A stretch of 64,000 nucleotides of DNA. Origin: Flavonifractor sp. An82 (GTDB lineage: Bacteria; Bacillota; Clostridia; Oscillospirales; Oscillospiraceae). Shown in pieces: positions 36,570 to 43,790 of the stretch. Numbering within the stretch: the first letter of the stretch is position 1; each line of letters opens with the position of its first letter. The notes under the pieces were generated by a model. That model was not told the origin of the DNA, made no database searches, and saw nothing but the letters and a program-made list of their open reading frames with translations. The translations under genes were made by a program, and so were the position numbers. The stretch spans positions 1 to 64,000 of the forward strand of contig NZ_NFHG01000006.1 in NCBI RefSeq assembly GCF_002159265.1, read 5' to 3'.

Positions 36570-36889
36570 TACAGGGAGATGCTCCAGTTGCCCAGCTGAT
36601 CCAGAATGGGGATGAGCCGCTTGCAGGGCTCGGTGATGCTGTATTCCACCCGCACCGGTACCTCCAGATACTCCATGCGGGTGACCAGCTTGTCCTCCTC
36701 CAGCTCCCGCAGGGCGTTGGCCAGCACGGTGTTGGACACCCCGTCCAGCGTCTTTTTCAGCTGGTTGTACCGGGTGGGACCGTTGTTGTACAGAGAGCAC
36801 AGGATCTGCATCTTCCATTTGCCGCCGATGAGGGACAGGGCGTGGTTCAGGGGGCAGGTCTCCATACAGGGACAGTTTTCATGCTCCAC
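36569..36889 (-). CDS. HxlR-family transcriptional regulator
   Basis: A 106-residue winged-helix regulator. CPxxxxLxLIGGKWKMQIL starts the domain, and RYNQLKKTLDGVSNTVLANALRELEEDKLV forms the recognition region. Several N-terminal Cys (C7, C9, C13) are as in redox- or aldehyde-responsive members, although their role here is unknown. It is divergent from a LysE-type exporter gene and probably controls it; a pair of matching 8-base sites lies between them. Confidence 0.93.
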   Translation of the reverse strand: MEHENCPCMETCPLNHALSLIGGKWKMQILCSLYNNGPTRYNQLKKTLDGVSNTVLANALRELEEDKLVTRMEYLEVPVRVEYSITEPCKRLIPILDQLGNWSISL

Positions 36890-36905
36890 AGGTCAGTTCC
36901 TCCTT

Positions 36906-36968
36906 ACCTGGTACGAAATTTCTGCGTTCTTGCACTGGGTGAAGATAGGTACTATAATACTACCAGGT
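36906..36968. promoter_or_regulatory. Paired inverted operator sites between hxlR and lysE
   Basis: ACCTGGTA at 36906-36913 and its exact inverse complement TACCAGGT at 36961-36968 bracket the exporter promoter. The first lies just upstream of the hxlR start, the second around the transcription start of the exporter. They are candidate binding sites for the divergent HxlR regulator. Confidence 0.6.
36930..36958 (+). promoter_or_regulatory. Promoter of the LysE-type exporter gene
   Basis: TTGCAC at 36930-36935 and TATAAT at 36953-36958 with a 17-base spacer. Confidence 0.8.
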
Positions 36969-37004
36969 TGTAAAAATGAAAAGTGTTTTTTAGGAGGAAT
37001 TTCC

Positions 37005-37616
37005 ATGCCGCCCTATCTGACCGGCCTCGGTATCGGCCTGGCCTATGTGGCCCCCATCGGAATGCAGAACCTGTTCGTCATCAACTCCGCCCTGACCCAG
37101 CCCCGGCATAAGGCGCTGCTGACCGCCCTCATCGTGATCTTCTTTGACGTGACCCTGGCGCTGGCCTGCTTCTTCGGCATCGGCGCGCTGATGGAGCACT
37201 TCACCTGGCTGCAGATGGTCATTCTGCTGGTGGGCGGCGCCATCGTCATCTGGATCGGCATTGGCCTGCTGCGGGATAAGCCCACCATGGACAACAACGT
37301 GGATGTGAACATCTCCCTGCCCCGCGTGGCGGCCAAGGCCTGCGTGGTCACCTGGTTCAATCCCCAGGCCATCATCGACGGCACCATGCTGTTCGGCGGC
37401 TTCCGGGCGGGCAACCCCGGCGGGGTGAGCACCCAGCTGATCCTGGGCTCCTCCACCGCCTCCTTCCTGTGGTTCTTCGGCATCACGGTGCTGATCTCCC
37501 TCTTCTCTGCCCGCTTTAACGATAAGATCCTGCGGGTCATCAACGTGGTGTGCGGCATCGTCATTATCTTCTACGGCTGCAAGCTGATCTGGCAGTTTTT
37601 CCAGATTGTCCTGTAA
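37005..37616 (+). CDS. LysE-family amino-acid exporter
   Basis: A 203-residue membrane protein with six helices and the LysE signature GLAYVAPIGMQNLFVINSAL near the N-terminus and TWFNPQAIID in the middle. The family exports basic amino acids or related metabolites. The start is ATG 37005, 5 bases after AGGAGGAA. It is controlled in all likelihood by the divergent HxlR regulator. Confidence 0.92.
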   Translation: MPPYLTGLGIGLAYVAPIGMQNLFVINSALTQPRHKALLTALIVIFFDVTLALACFFGIGALMEHFTWLQMVILLVGGAIVIWIGIGLLRDKPTMDNNVDVNISLPRVAAKACVVTWFNPQAIIDGTMLFGGFRAGNPGGVSTQLILGSSTASFLWFFGITVLISLFSARFNDKILRVINVVCGIVIIFYGCKLIWQFFQIVL

Positions 37617-37620
37617 AGAA

Positions 37621-37658
37621 ACAGAGGGGCCGCTCCCAATGGGAGCGGCCCCTCTGTG
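37621..37658. terminator. Bidirectional terminator
   Basis: 17-bp perfect stem ACAGAGGGGCCGCTCCC / GGGAGCGGCCCCTCTGT with loop AAT, between convergent lysE-type and pepT genes. Confidence 0.85.
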
Positions 37659-37664
37659 CTTTGT

Positions 37665-38879
37665 TTACTGATTGCGTACCAGGTTGACCAGCACCTGGGT
37701 CATCTTTTCCAGAGCCTCCGTGGGGATGTACTCGTGGACGCCGTGGAAGTTTACACCGCCGGTGCACAGGTTGGGACAGGGAAGGCCCATATAGCTGAGC
37801 CGGGCGCCGTCGGTGCCGCCCCGGATGGGTACCTCCAGGGGCGTGACCCCCACCGCCTCCATGGCGGCACGGGCTCGGAGGATGAGGTACATATGGGGCT
37901 CGATCTGCGCCCGCATGTTGTAGTAGGAGTCCTTCAGGTCCATCTCTACCGTGCCGGCACCGTATTTGGCGTTCAGGTAGTCCACTACCCGGGTCAGGCA
38001 GGCCTTGCGGGCCTCGAAGCTGGTCCGGTCGTGGTCGCGGATGATGTAGGAGAGGGTGGCGGTGGTCTCGTCGCCCGACATCTCGCACAGATGATAGAAG
38101 CCCTCGTAGCCCTCGGTGTGGGCGGGGGTCTCGGCGGGAGGCAGCATGTTCACCAGCTCCACGGCCATAAGGATGGCGCTCTTCATCTTGTTTTTGGCGG
38201 AGCCGGGGTGGATGTTCACGCCGTGAACGGTGATCTGGGCGCCGGCGGCGTTGAAGTTCTCATACTCCAGCTCGCCCAGCTCGCCGCCGTCCACGGTGTA
38301 GGCCACCGCCGCGCCGAAACCGGCCACATCGAAGTGGTCGGCGCCGCTGCCCACCTCCTCATCGGGGGTAAAGCCCACGGCGATGCGGCCATGGGGGATC
38401 TCGGGGTGGAGGGTGAGATACTCCACGGCAGACATGATCTCGGCCACGCCGGCCTTGTCGTCGGCGCCCAGCAGGGTGGTGCCGTCAGTGACGATCAGGT
38501 CCTGGCCTACATACTTGGCCAGGCTCTCAAAATCGGCGGCTTTCATCAGGATCTGCTTTTCCTCGTTGAGGACGATGTCGCCCCCCTCGTAGTGGACGAT
38601 GCGGGGCTTCACATCGGCGCCGGGGGCGCTGGGAGAGGTGTCCATGTGGGCAATGAGGCCCACGCAGGGGATGCCCTCACAGCCGGGGGTGGCGGGGAGC
38701 CAGCCGTAGACATAGCCAAACTCATCCATGTGGGCGTTGTGCAGGCCCAGGGCGCTCAGCTCCTCCGCCAGAGCGGCGCCCAGCACCTTCTGCTTTTCGG
38801 TGGAGGGGACGGTCTGGCTGTGCTCGTCGGACTGGGTATCATAGGTCACGTACTTCAAAAAGCGTTCCACAGCGTTCAT
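37665..38879 (-). CDS. pepT: Peptidase T (tripeptide aminopeptidase)
   Basis: A 404-residue M20 metallopeptidase removing the N-terminal residue from tripeptides. Zinc ligands and catalytic residues are in AHMDTSPS, TTLLGADDKAGVA, TPDEEVGSG and the late GGTDGARLS; it also has the MNAVERFLKYV start and GVNIHPGSAKN dimerisation part. The start is set at 38879; the upstream extension in the longer frame is the promoter region. Confidence 0.96.
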   Translation of the reverse strand: MNAVERFLKYVTYDTQSDEHSQTVPSTEKQKVLGAALAEELSALGLHNAHMDEFGYVYGWLPATPGCEGIPCVGLIAHMDTSPSAPGADVKPRIVHYEGGDIVLNEEKQILMKAADFESLAKYVGQDLIVTDGTTLLGADDKAGVAEIMSAVEYLTLHPEIPHGRIAVGFTPDEEVGSGADHFDVAGFGAAVAYTVDGGELGELEYENFNAAGAQITVHGVNIHPGSAKNKMKSAILMAVELVNMLPPAETPAHTEGYEGFYHLCEMSGDETTATLSYIIRDHDRTSFEARKACLTRVVDYLNAKYGAGTVEMDLKDSYYNMRAQIEPHMYLILRARAAMEAVGVTPLEVPIRGGTDGARLSYMGLPCPNLCTGGVNFHGVHEYIPTEALEKMTQVLVNLVRNQ

Positions 38880-38917
38880 GTTTCTACGTCCTTTCCGCCG
38901 GGACCCGCCGCTTTCTC

Positions 38918-38946
38918 TTGACGGGGACCGGGCAATGGAATACACT
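38918..38946 (+). promoter_or_regulatory. Promoter of the alpha/beta hydrolase gene
   Basis: TTGACG at 38918-38923 and TACACT at 38941-38946, spacer 17, about 45 bases before the ATG. Confidence 0.6.
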
Positions 38947-38989
38947 GAAATCGTAACAAACATTGTACCACAAGAGGAGAGCGATTTCC

Positions 38990-39934
38990 ATGGTAACAAC
39001 GCAGGAATTTACCTTTCCCTCCAGCGACGGGGTCCATCTGGTGGGGGCCACCTGGTGGAGAGATGAGTCGGAGCAGCCCCGGGCGGTGGTACAGCTGGTC
39101 CACGGCATCTCGGAGTATATCGGCCGCTACGACGCCTTTGCCCGCTTTTTGGCCCAGCACGGGTACTGGGTGGTGGGCCACGACCACCTGGGTCATGGCC
39201 GTACGGCGGCGGACCCCTCGGAATACGGCTGGTTTGCCGACAAGGACGGCTGGAAGTATGTATTGAAGGACACCAAGACCCTCAGACGTCTGGCGGGAGA
39301 GGCCTGCCCGGAGGCGCCCTACATCATCATGGGCCACTCCATGGGCTCCTTTGTGGTGCGGGGCTATCTCAGTTTCTGGCCGGGGACGGTGGACGGCGCT
39401 ATCCTGTCGGGCACAGGGCAGGAGGCCCCTGCCAAGGTGAATGCGGGGCTGGCCCTGTCCTCGCTGCTGATGAAGACCAAAGGTCCCCGGGCCCACAGCA
39501 AGCTGCTGGACAGCTTGTCGGTGGGAGCCTATAACCAGCAGTTCAAGCCCACCCGCACCGGGGCCGATTGGATCTCCCGGGATGAGGCGGTGGTGGACGC
39601 CTACTGTGCCGACCCCCTGTGCCGGTTCCTGCCCACCGTCAGCATGTTCCACGATATGATGCACGGGCTCAACCTGCTGGCCCGGAAGAGCACTCTGGCC
39701 CGGCTGGACCCGGACACGCCGGTATACTTCTTCGCCGGAGACAAGGACCCGGTGGGCCAGCAGGGCAAAGGGGTTAAAAAGGTGGCCCGCTGGTTCCGGG
39801 AGGCCGGGGTGAAGGACGTGACGGTACGCCTCTACCCGGAGGGCCGCCACGAGATGCTCAATGAGACCAACCGCCAGCAGGTCTATGAGGATGTGCTGGC
39901 CTGGCTGGAGGGGCATCTGCGAAAGAGAGCATAA
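38990..39934 (+). CDS. Alpha/beta hydrolase, monoacylglycerol lipase-like
   Basis: A 314-residue serine hydrolase of the S33/monoglyceride lipase group. It shows the VHGISEYIGRYDAFA oxyanion region, GHDHLGHG, the nucleophile elbow GHSMGS, an Asp-containing FFAGDKDPVG and the C-terminal His in YPEGRHEMLNE. The natural ester is not known. The start is ATG 38990 after AGAGGAGA. Divergent from pepT. Confidence 0.88.
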   Translation: MVTTQEFTFPSSDGVHLVGATWWRDESEQPRAVVQLVHGISEYIGRYDAFARFLAQHGYWVVGHDHLGHGRTAADPSEYGWFADKDGWKYVLKDTKTLRRLAGEACPEAPYIIMGHSMGSFVVRGYLSFWPGTVDGAILSGTGQEAPAKVNAGLALSSLLMKTKGPRAHSKLLDSLSVGAYNQQFKPTRTGADWISRDEAVVDAYCADPLCRFLPTVSMFHDMMHGLNLLARKSTLARLDPDTPVYFFAGDKDPVGQQGKGVKKVARWFREAGVKDVTVRLYPEGRHEMLNETNRQQVYEDVLAWLEGHLRKRA

Positions 39935-39937
39935 CAA

Positions 39938-39968
39938 AAGCGGCCGCGCTGTGCGCGGCCGCTTTTTG
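39938..39968. terminator. Bidirectional terminator
   Basis: 11-bp stem AGCGGCCGCGC / GCGCGGCCGCT with flanking AAAA and TTTT, between the hydrolase and the convergent HIT gene. Confidence 0.88.
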
Positions 39969-39975
39969 GTTGGGA

Positions 39976-40314
39976 TCAGCCCGGAGGCCAGGTCATATCC
40001 CGGCCCGCCAGCACATGGAAGTGCAGGTGGTGGACCGACTGGCCCGCCTGCTCTCCGCAGTTGGACACCACCCGGAAGTCGGTGATGCCCTGCTCCTTGG
40101 TCACCTTGGAGATGACCTCAAAGATGTGGGCCACCACACCGGCATTGTCGGGGGTGATCTCCCCGCAGGAGCCGATGTGAGCCTTGGGGATCACCAGGAA
40201 ATGGGTGGGCGCCTGGGGATCGATGTCATAGAAGGCAAAGACCTGATCGTCCTCGTAGACCTTGTTGGACGGGATCTCCCCGGCGGCGATCTTACAGAAC
40301 AGACAGTCGCTCAT
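39976..40314 (-). CDS. HIT family nucleotide-binding protein
   Basis: A 112-residue histidine-triad protein; such proteins hydrolyse nucleoside phosphoramidates such as AMP-lysine. The triad HHLHFHVL near the end, the N-terminal CLFCKI zinc-type Cys pair and the PKAHIGS stretch identify it. The length is typical. Monocistronic with its own promoter. Confidence 0.94.
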   Translation of the reverse strand: MSDCLFCKIAAGEIPSNKVYEDDQVFAFYDIDPQAPTHFLVIPKAHIGSCGEITPDNAGVVAHIFEVISKVTKEQGITDFRVVSNCGEQAGQSVHHLHFHVLAGRDMTWPPG

Positions 40315-40346
40315 AGCAGGACCTCCTCATTTGTCAAGCTGGGTCC

Positions 40347-40375
40347 AGTATAGCACAGAAGGAGAGGCTTGTCAT
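40347..40375 (-). promoter_or_regulatory. HIT gene promoter
   Basis: On the minus strand ATGACA (40375-40370) and TATACT (40352-40347) with a 17-base spacer, about 33 bases before the start codon. Confidence 0.65.
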
Positions 40376-40389
40376 GTCCCGGAAACGAA

Positions 40390-40421
40390 AAAAGGACCGC
40401 CCTGCAGGGCAGTCCTTTTTC
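40390..40421 (-). terminator. rpmB terminator
   Basis: Stem AAAAGGACTGCCCTG / CAGGGCGGTCCTTTT read on the minus strand, followed by TT, just after the rpmB stop. Confidence 0.85.
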
Positions 40422-40431
40422 TATTGGTCAA

Positions 40432-40620
40432 TCACACAGCGCGGGTGACCTTACCCGAACGGAGGCATCTGGTGCACACATAAACGTGCTTGGGCGTGCC
40501 GTTGACGATCGCCTTGACGCGCTTCACATTGGGCTTCCAGGGACGGTTGGTACGGCGGTGAGAGTGGGACACCTTGATGCCGAAGACAACGCCCTTGTCG
40601 CAAAATTCACATTTGGCCAT
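40432..40620 (-). CDS. rpmB: Ribosomal protein bL28
   Basis: A 62-residue large-subunit protein. It is the zinc-binding form: CEFC near the N-terminus and CTRC near the C-terminus supply four Cys ligands. SHSHRRTNRPWKPN is the signature. Its own promoter and terminator make it monocistronic. Confidence 0.97.
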   Translation of the reverse strand: MAKCEFCDKGVVFGIKVSHSHRRTNRPWKPNVKRVKAIVNGTPKHVYVCTRCLRSGKVTRAV

Positions 40621-40672
40621 TCGCTTATACCTCCTCGCTCGTCAGGATACGCTTATAAAAGCATCGAACGAT

Positions 40673-40701
40673 ATGATAGCAGATGTTTTGAAAAAATGCA
40701 A
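40673..40701 (-). promoter_or_regulatory. rpmB promoter
   Basis: On the minus strand TTGCAT (40701-40696) and TATCAT (40678-40673) with a 17-base, AT-rich spacer. Confidence 0.7.
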
Positions 40702-40732
40702 GTGTTTTTTTCAAGATATTCCGCTTTTTTCG

Positions 40733-42196
40733 TTAGACCGGCACCAGCAGGCTGTCCAGGTAGTCCCAGTCCATCCCGCCGGCCACCTGGTAGGCCTGGT
40801 GGAAGGAGGGGGCATTGACCAGGTAGGTGTAGGCCATATCCTCCTGCACGGTCAAATGGACCCCCTTGTTTTCAGGGCCCAGAAAGGTCATGGACAGCCA
40901 CCTGCCGTCGGGGGGATAGTCATATGAACCCAGCACCGTCCGCAGCTCCAGCCCGCCCAGGTAGTCCAGAAGGGCATCCTGATCCCCAATTTTGCACTCC
41001 ATCCCCTCTCTGTCCTGAAAACGGTAAATGCTCTCGATCTGGCAGGGATTGGAGGCCGCGGGCGGGAGCAGAAGGTCCCGTCCGCTTCCTCTGCCATAGG
41101 ACAGGGTGATCCAGCCGGAGGTGAGCATCAGAGCGGCGATGGCCAGCCCTGCCACCCACCCGTGGATTCCCCGATAGGCCGGGTGGAGCACATGGCGCAG
41201 GCGGTAGCGCAGGGCAGAGGCGGAGGCGGACAGGCAGGTGGTGAAGCCGGACTGCTCCTCGGCGGTGGACAGCAGCAGCCGGGCGTATCCCTCGCCGCCT
41301 GCCTGGCCGATGTGGTCCAGTACCTCCTGGTCGCAGCTCAGCTCCAGCTCCTCCGCGCCCCGGTCCATGGCGCTCCATACCAGGGGGTTGAACCAGCACA
41401 GGGCGGAGCAGAAGGTAAGAAAGAATTTGGCAGAGCTGTCCGCCCGGCCGATGTGGATCAGTTCATGGCGGAAGATGAGGGCCAGTTCCTCCTGGGTGTA
41501 GCTCCGCTGAGGCAGCACCACACGGACGGTGGAGGCAAACAGGCCGATGGACAGGGGCGCGGAGACGGCAGGGGAGAGGACCGGTGCATGGCAGCGGTCG
41601 GGATATCCCGCCCACTGGGCCAGCTCCTGCCACAGCAGGACGGTCTGGGAGTCGGTAATGGTATGGGCGTCCTTCAGGATGCGCCGCCGGAATCGCAGAT
41701 GGGAGAAGATCTTCCACCCCAGCACGCCCACAAAGCCCGCCAGCCACACCCAGCAGACGGCCTGAAAGGCCCAGGCCGACAGGGGGACCGGGATGATCAC
41801 CAGGGGGCGGGGAGGCTGGCTGGATGCATTGAGGGCCAGATAGAGGTAGTTGGGCAGCATCCACAGAAACACGCAGGTCTGAGGCTGGAGATACCGGCGG
41901 AGCAGGGGGAGCAGCAGGAGCATCGCGCCGTCGTAGAACGCCAGCTGGAGAAAAACCTGGGACAGCGTGCCCAGCAGGGTGTTGAAGCCGCCGTGGCTCA
42001 GCGTATAGGGGAGGAAGGGCAGAAGGACCAGAAAGAACAAGGGGAGAGTGCCGTAGAAAAACAGCGGGCGGAATCTGGTCTGATTCTTTTTGGGGCGGAG
42101 AAAGTCGGGGGGATCTGCTGTTCTGTAGAGTACCCAGGTGACCGCAGCGCCGAAGATCAGGGCAAAGCTCAGCCGCCAGACCAGCCAGTCGTTCAT
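40733..42196 (-). CDS. BlaR1/MecR1-like M56 metallopeptidase sensor
   Basis: A 487-residue membrane protein with helices at about 5-22, 35-55, 80-100, 135-155 and 285-305. An M56 zinc metallopeptidase loop is marked by FRHELIHIGR (HExxH form HELIH) and the following ELSCDQEVL. Partners of BlaI repressors use this site to relieve repression after a signal. The C-terminal extracytoplasmic part is about 180 residues and lacks an obvious penicillin-binding domain, so the signal may not be a beta-lactam. The start at 42196 overlaps blaI by 4 bases. Confidence 0.88.
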   Translation of the reverse strand: MNDWLVWRLSFALIFGAAVTWVLYRTADPPDFLRPKKNQTRFRPLFFYGTLPLFFLVLLPFLPYTLSHGGFNTLLGTLSQVFLQLAFYDGAMLLLLPLLRRYLQPQTCVFLWMLPNYLYLALNASSQPPRPLVIIPVPLSAWAFQAVCWVWLAGFVGVLGWKIFSHLRFRRRILKDAHTITDSQTVLLWQELAQWAGYPDRCHAPVLSPAVSAPLSIGLFASTVRVVLPQRSYTQEELALIFRHELIHIGRADSSAKFFLTFCSALCWFNPLVWSAMDRGAEELELSCDQEVLDHIGQAGGEGYARLLLSTAEEQSGFTTCLSASASALRYRLRHVLHPAYRGIHGWVAGLAIAALMLTSGWITLSYGRGSGRDLLLPPAASNPCQIESIYRFQDREGMECKIGDQDALLDYLGGLELRTVLGSYDYPPDGRWLSMTFLGPENKGVHLTVQEDMAYTYLVNAPSFHQAYQVAGGMDWDYLDSLLVPV

Positions 42197-42567
42197 AGCC
42201 GGTCCTCCTCCAGCAGCTTGCGGAGCTCTTCCAGCTCCTCCCGGGTGAGGCCGCTGTCGCACAGGGCGGCGGCGAAGGCGGGCAGACTGCCCCGGCACAC
42301 CTTCTGGACAAAGGTGCGGCTCTGGGCGGCCAGATAGTCCTTTTGAGCGATGAGGGGGGTGTAGTAGCTTTTGCGTCCCTGCTTTTCAATTTGAAGGAAG
42401 CCTTTCTCCCCCAGCCGGGTGAGCACCGTCAGCAGGGTGGTGACCGCCATGGGATGGACGCTCTGGAGTACCGCCTCGATGTCGGCGCGGGAGGCCGGCG
42501 GCGTGCAGGACCACAGGGCCTGCATGACCTCCAGCTCGGCGTCGGGCAGACGTCGGATGGATTTCAT
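42193..42567 (-). CDS. BlaI/MecI/CopY-family repressor
   Basis: A 124-residue winged-helix repressor. DAELEVMQALWS begins the domain, VTTLLTVLTRLGEKGFL is the recognition helix with wing, and the C-terminal half forms the dimer helix cleaved in response to the M56 partner. The start at 42567 was chosen from the KSIRRLPDAE N-terminus. Forms an operon with the M56 gene and most likely represses its own promoter. Confidence 0.93.
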   Translation of the reverse strand: MKSIRRLPDAELEVMQALWSCTPPASRADIEAVLQSVHPMAVTTLLTVLTRLGEKGFLQIEKQGRKSYYTPLIAQKDYLAAQSRTFVQKVCRGSLPAFAAALCDSGLTREELEELRKLLEEDRL

Positions 42568-42578
42568 AGGCTCACTCC

Positions 42579-42629
42579 TCTACAATTATAGTACAATATT
42601 ATTCTACAAAGATAGAAATACTTTGTCAA
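42579..42629 (-). promoter_or_regulatory. blaI-M56 promoter with repeated TTGTA boxes
   Basis: On the minus strand TTGACA (42629-42624), 17 bases, TAGAAT (42606-42601). Downstream of -10 the AT-rich stretch carries TTGTAG, TTGTAC and TTGTAG at short intervals (about 42579-42609), which fit repressor boxes of the TACA/TGTA kind. No beta-lactamase gene is nearby. Confidence 0.65.
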
Positions 42630-42667
42630 GTGGGGCGGGAGCCTTTTCGGGGAAATTTTCCTGCCGG

Positions 42668-42697
42668 TTGCAAATGAGTTGGAGAAAATGGTATAAT
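42668..42697 (+). promoter_or_regulatory. hprK promoter
   Basis: TTGCAA at 42668-42673 and TATAAT at 42692-42697, spacer 18, about 50 bases before ATG 42750. Confidence 0.75.
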
Positions 42698-42749
42698 AGC
42701 ATAAAATACATTGGTCAGGAACAGAGAAAAGCAGCCAGGAGGTAGAGAC

Positions 42750-43703
42750 ATGGAGAGCTTATACACCGTCAAGCTGGGCGAGCTGATCAAGCAATTCAAA
42801 CTGGAGGTGCTGCGGGGCGCGGCGGGCTATGAGGATCAGGCCATCCGCACCGAGGACGTGAACCGCCCCGGTCTGCAGCTCACCGGCTTTTTTGATTATT
42901 TTGATCCCCATCGGCTCCAGGTCATCGGCAAGGTAGAGGACACCTACCTCTCCGGCCTGACGCCGGATCAGCGGCGGGAGAGCTTTGAGCTGCTGCTGAG
43001 TCAGGACATTCCCGCTCTCATCCTCTCCCGGGGCATCGAGCCCTTCCCGGAATGCATGGAGATGGCCGAGAAGTACAACCGGACGGTGCTCCGCAGCCAG
43101 GACACCACCAGCGTGCTCATGAGTACCATCATTGCCTCCCTGAAGTCCTATCTGGCTCCCCGGATCACCCGCCACGGCGTGCTGGTGGAGGTATACGGCG
43201 AGGGTGTGCTGCTGCTGGGCGAGTCCGGTGTGGGCAAGAGCGAGACCGCCATTGAGCTGGTGAAGCGCGGCCACCGCCTCATCGCCGACGACGCGGTGGA
43301 GATCAAGCAGACCGTCACCGGCGGTCTGGTGGGTACCGCTCCTGAGCTTATCCGCCACTATATCGAGCTGCGTGGCATCGGCGTCATCGATGTGCGCCGC
43401 CTGTTCGGTATGAGCGCCGTCAAGGAAGAGAGCGAGATCGACATGGTCATCAACCTGGAGCAGTGGAAGGACGGGACTATGTACGACCGGCTGGGACTGG
43501 AGAATCTGTACACCACCATTCTGGACGTGCAGGTGCCCTCCCTGACCATCCCGGTGAAGCCGGGCCGGAATCTGGCGGTCATCATCGAGGTGGCGGCCAT
43601 GAACAACCGCCACAAGAAGATGGGCTATAATGCCGCTCTGGAGTTCACCAAGCAGATCAACGAGCACTTTGACCAGGCCATGAGCGCCCAGATGAACAAG
43701 TAA
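42750..43703 (+). CDS. hprK: HPr kinase/phosphorylase
   Basis: A 317-residue bifunctional enzyme that phosphorylates or dephosphorylates Ser46 of HPr to control carbon catabolite repression in Firmicutes. The Walker A loop GESGVGKS spans 157-164, the RHGVLVEVYGEGVLLLG segment carries the catalytic His, and the C-terminal signature includes LRGIGVIDVRRLFG. The start is ATG 42750 after CCAGGAGG. Neighbours (lgt in many Firmicutes) are absent here; an O-acyltransferase pair follows. Confidence 0.97.
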   Translation: MESLYTVKLGELIKQFKLEVLRGAAGYEDQAIRTEDVNRPGLQLTGFFDYFDPHRLQVIGKVEDTYLSGLTPDQRRESFELLLSQDIPALILSRGIEPFPECMEMAEKYNRTVLRSQDTTSVLMSTIIASLKSYLAPRITRHGVLVEVYGEGVLLLGESGVGKSETAIELVKRGHRLIADDAVEIKQTVTGGLVGTAPELIRHYIELRGIGVIDVRRLFGMSAVKEESEIDMVINLEQWKDGTMYDRLGLENLYTTILDVQVPSLTIPVKPGRNLAVIIEVAAMNNRHKKMGYNAALEFTKQINEHFDQAMSAQMNK

Positions 43704-43714
43704 ACGGTAGATCG

Positions 43715-43772
43715 GGCCCGCCGCAGAGGTCCGGGGGGGAAGCCTCCGGACCGGCCTGCGGCGGGCTTTTGC
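43715..43772 (+). terminator. hprK terminator
   Basis: Long imperfect hairpin: GCCCGCCGCA near 43718 pairs with TGCGGCGGGC before TTTT at 43767-43770, with inner GGTCCGG / CCGGACC. The ribosome binding site of the next gene follows at once. Confidence 0.8.
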
Positions 43773-43790
43773 GCAAAGGATGTGACCCTT

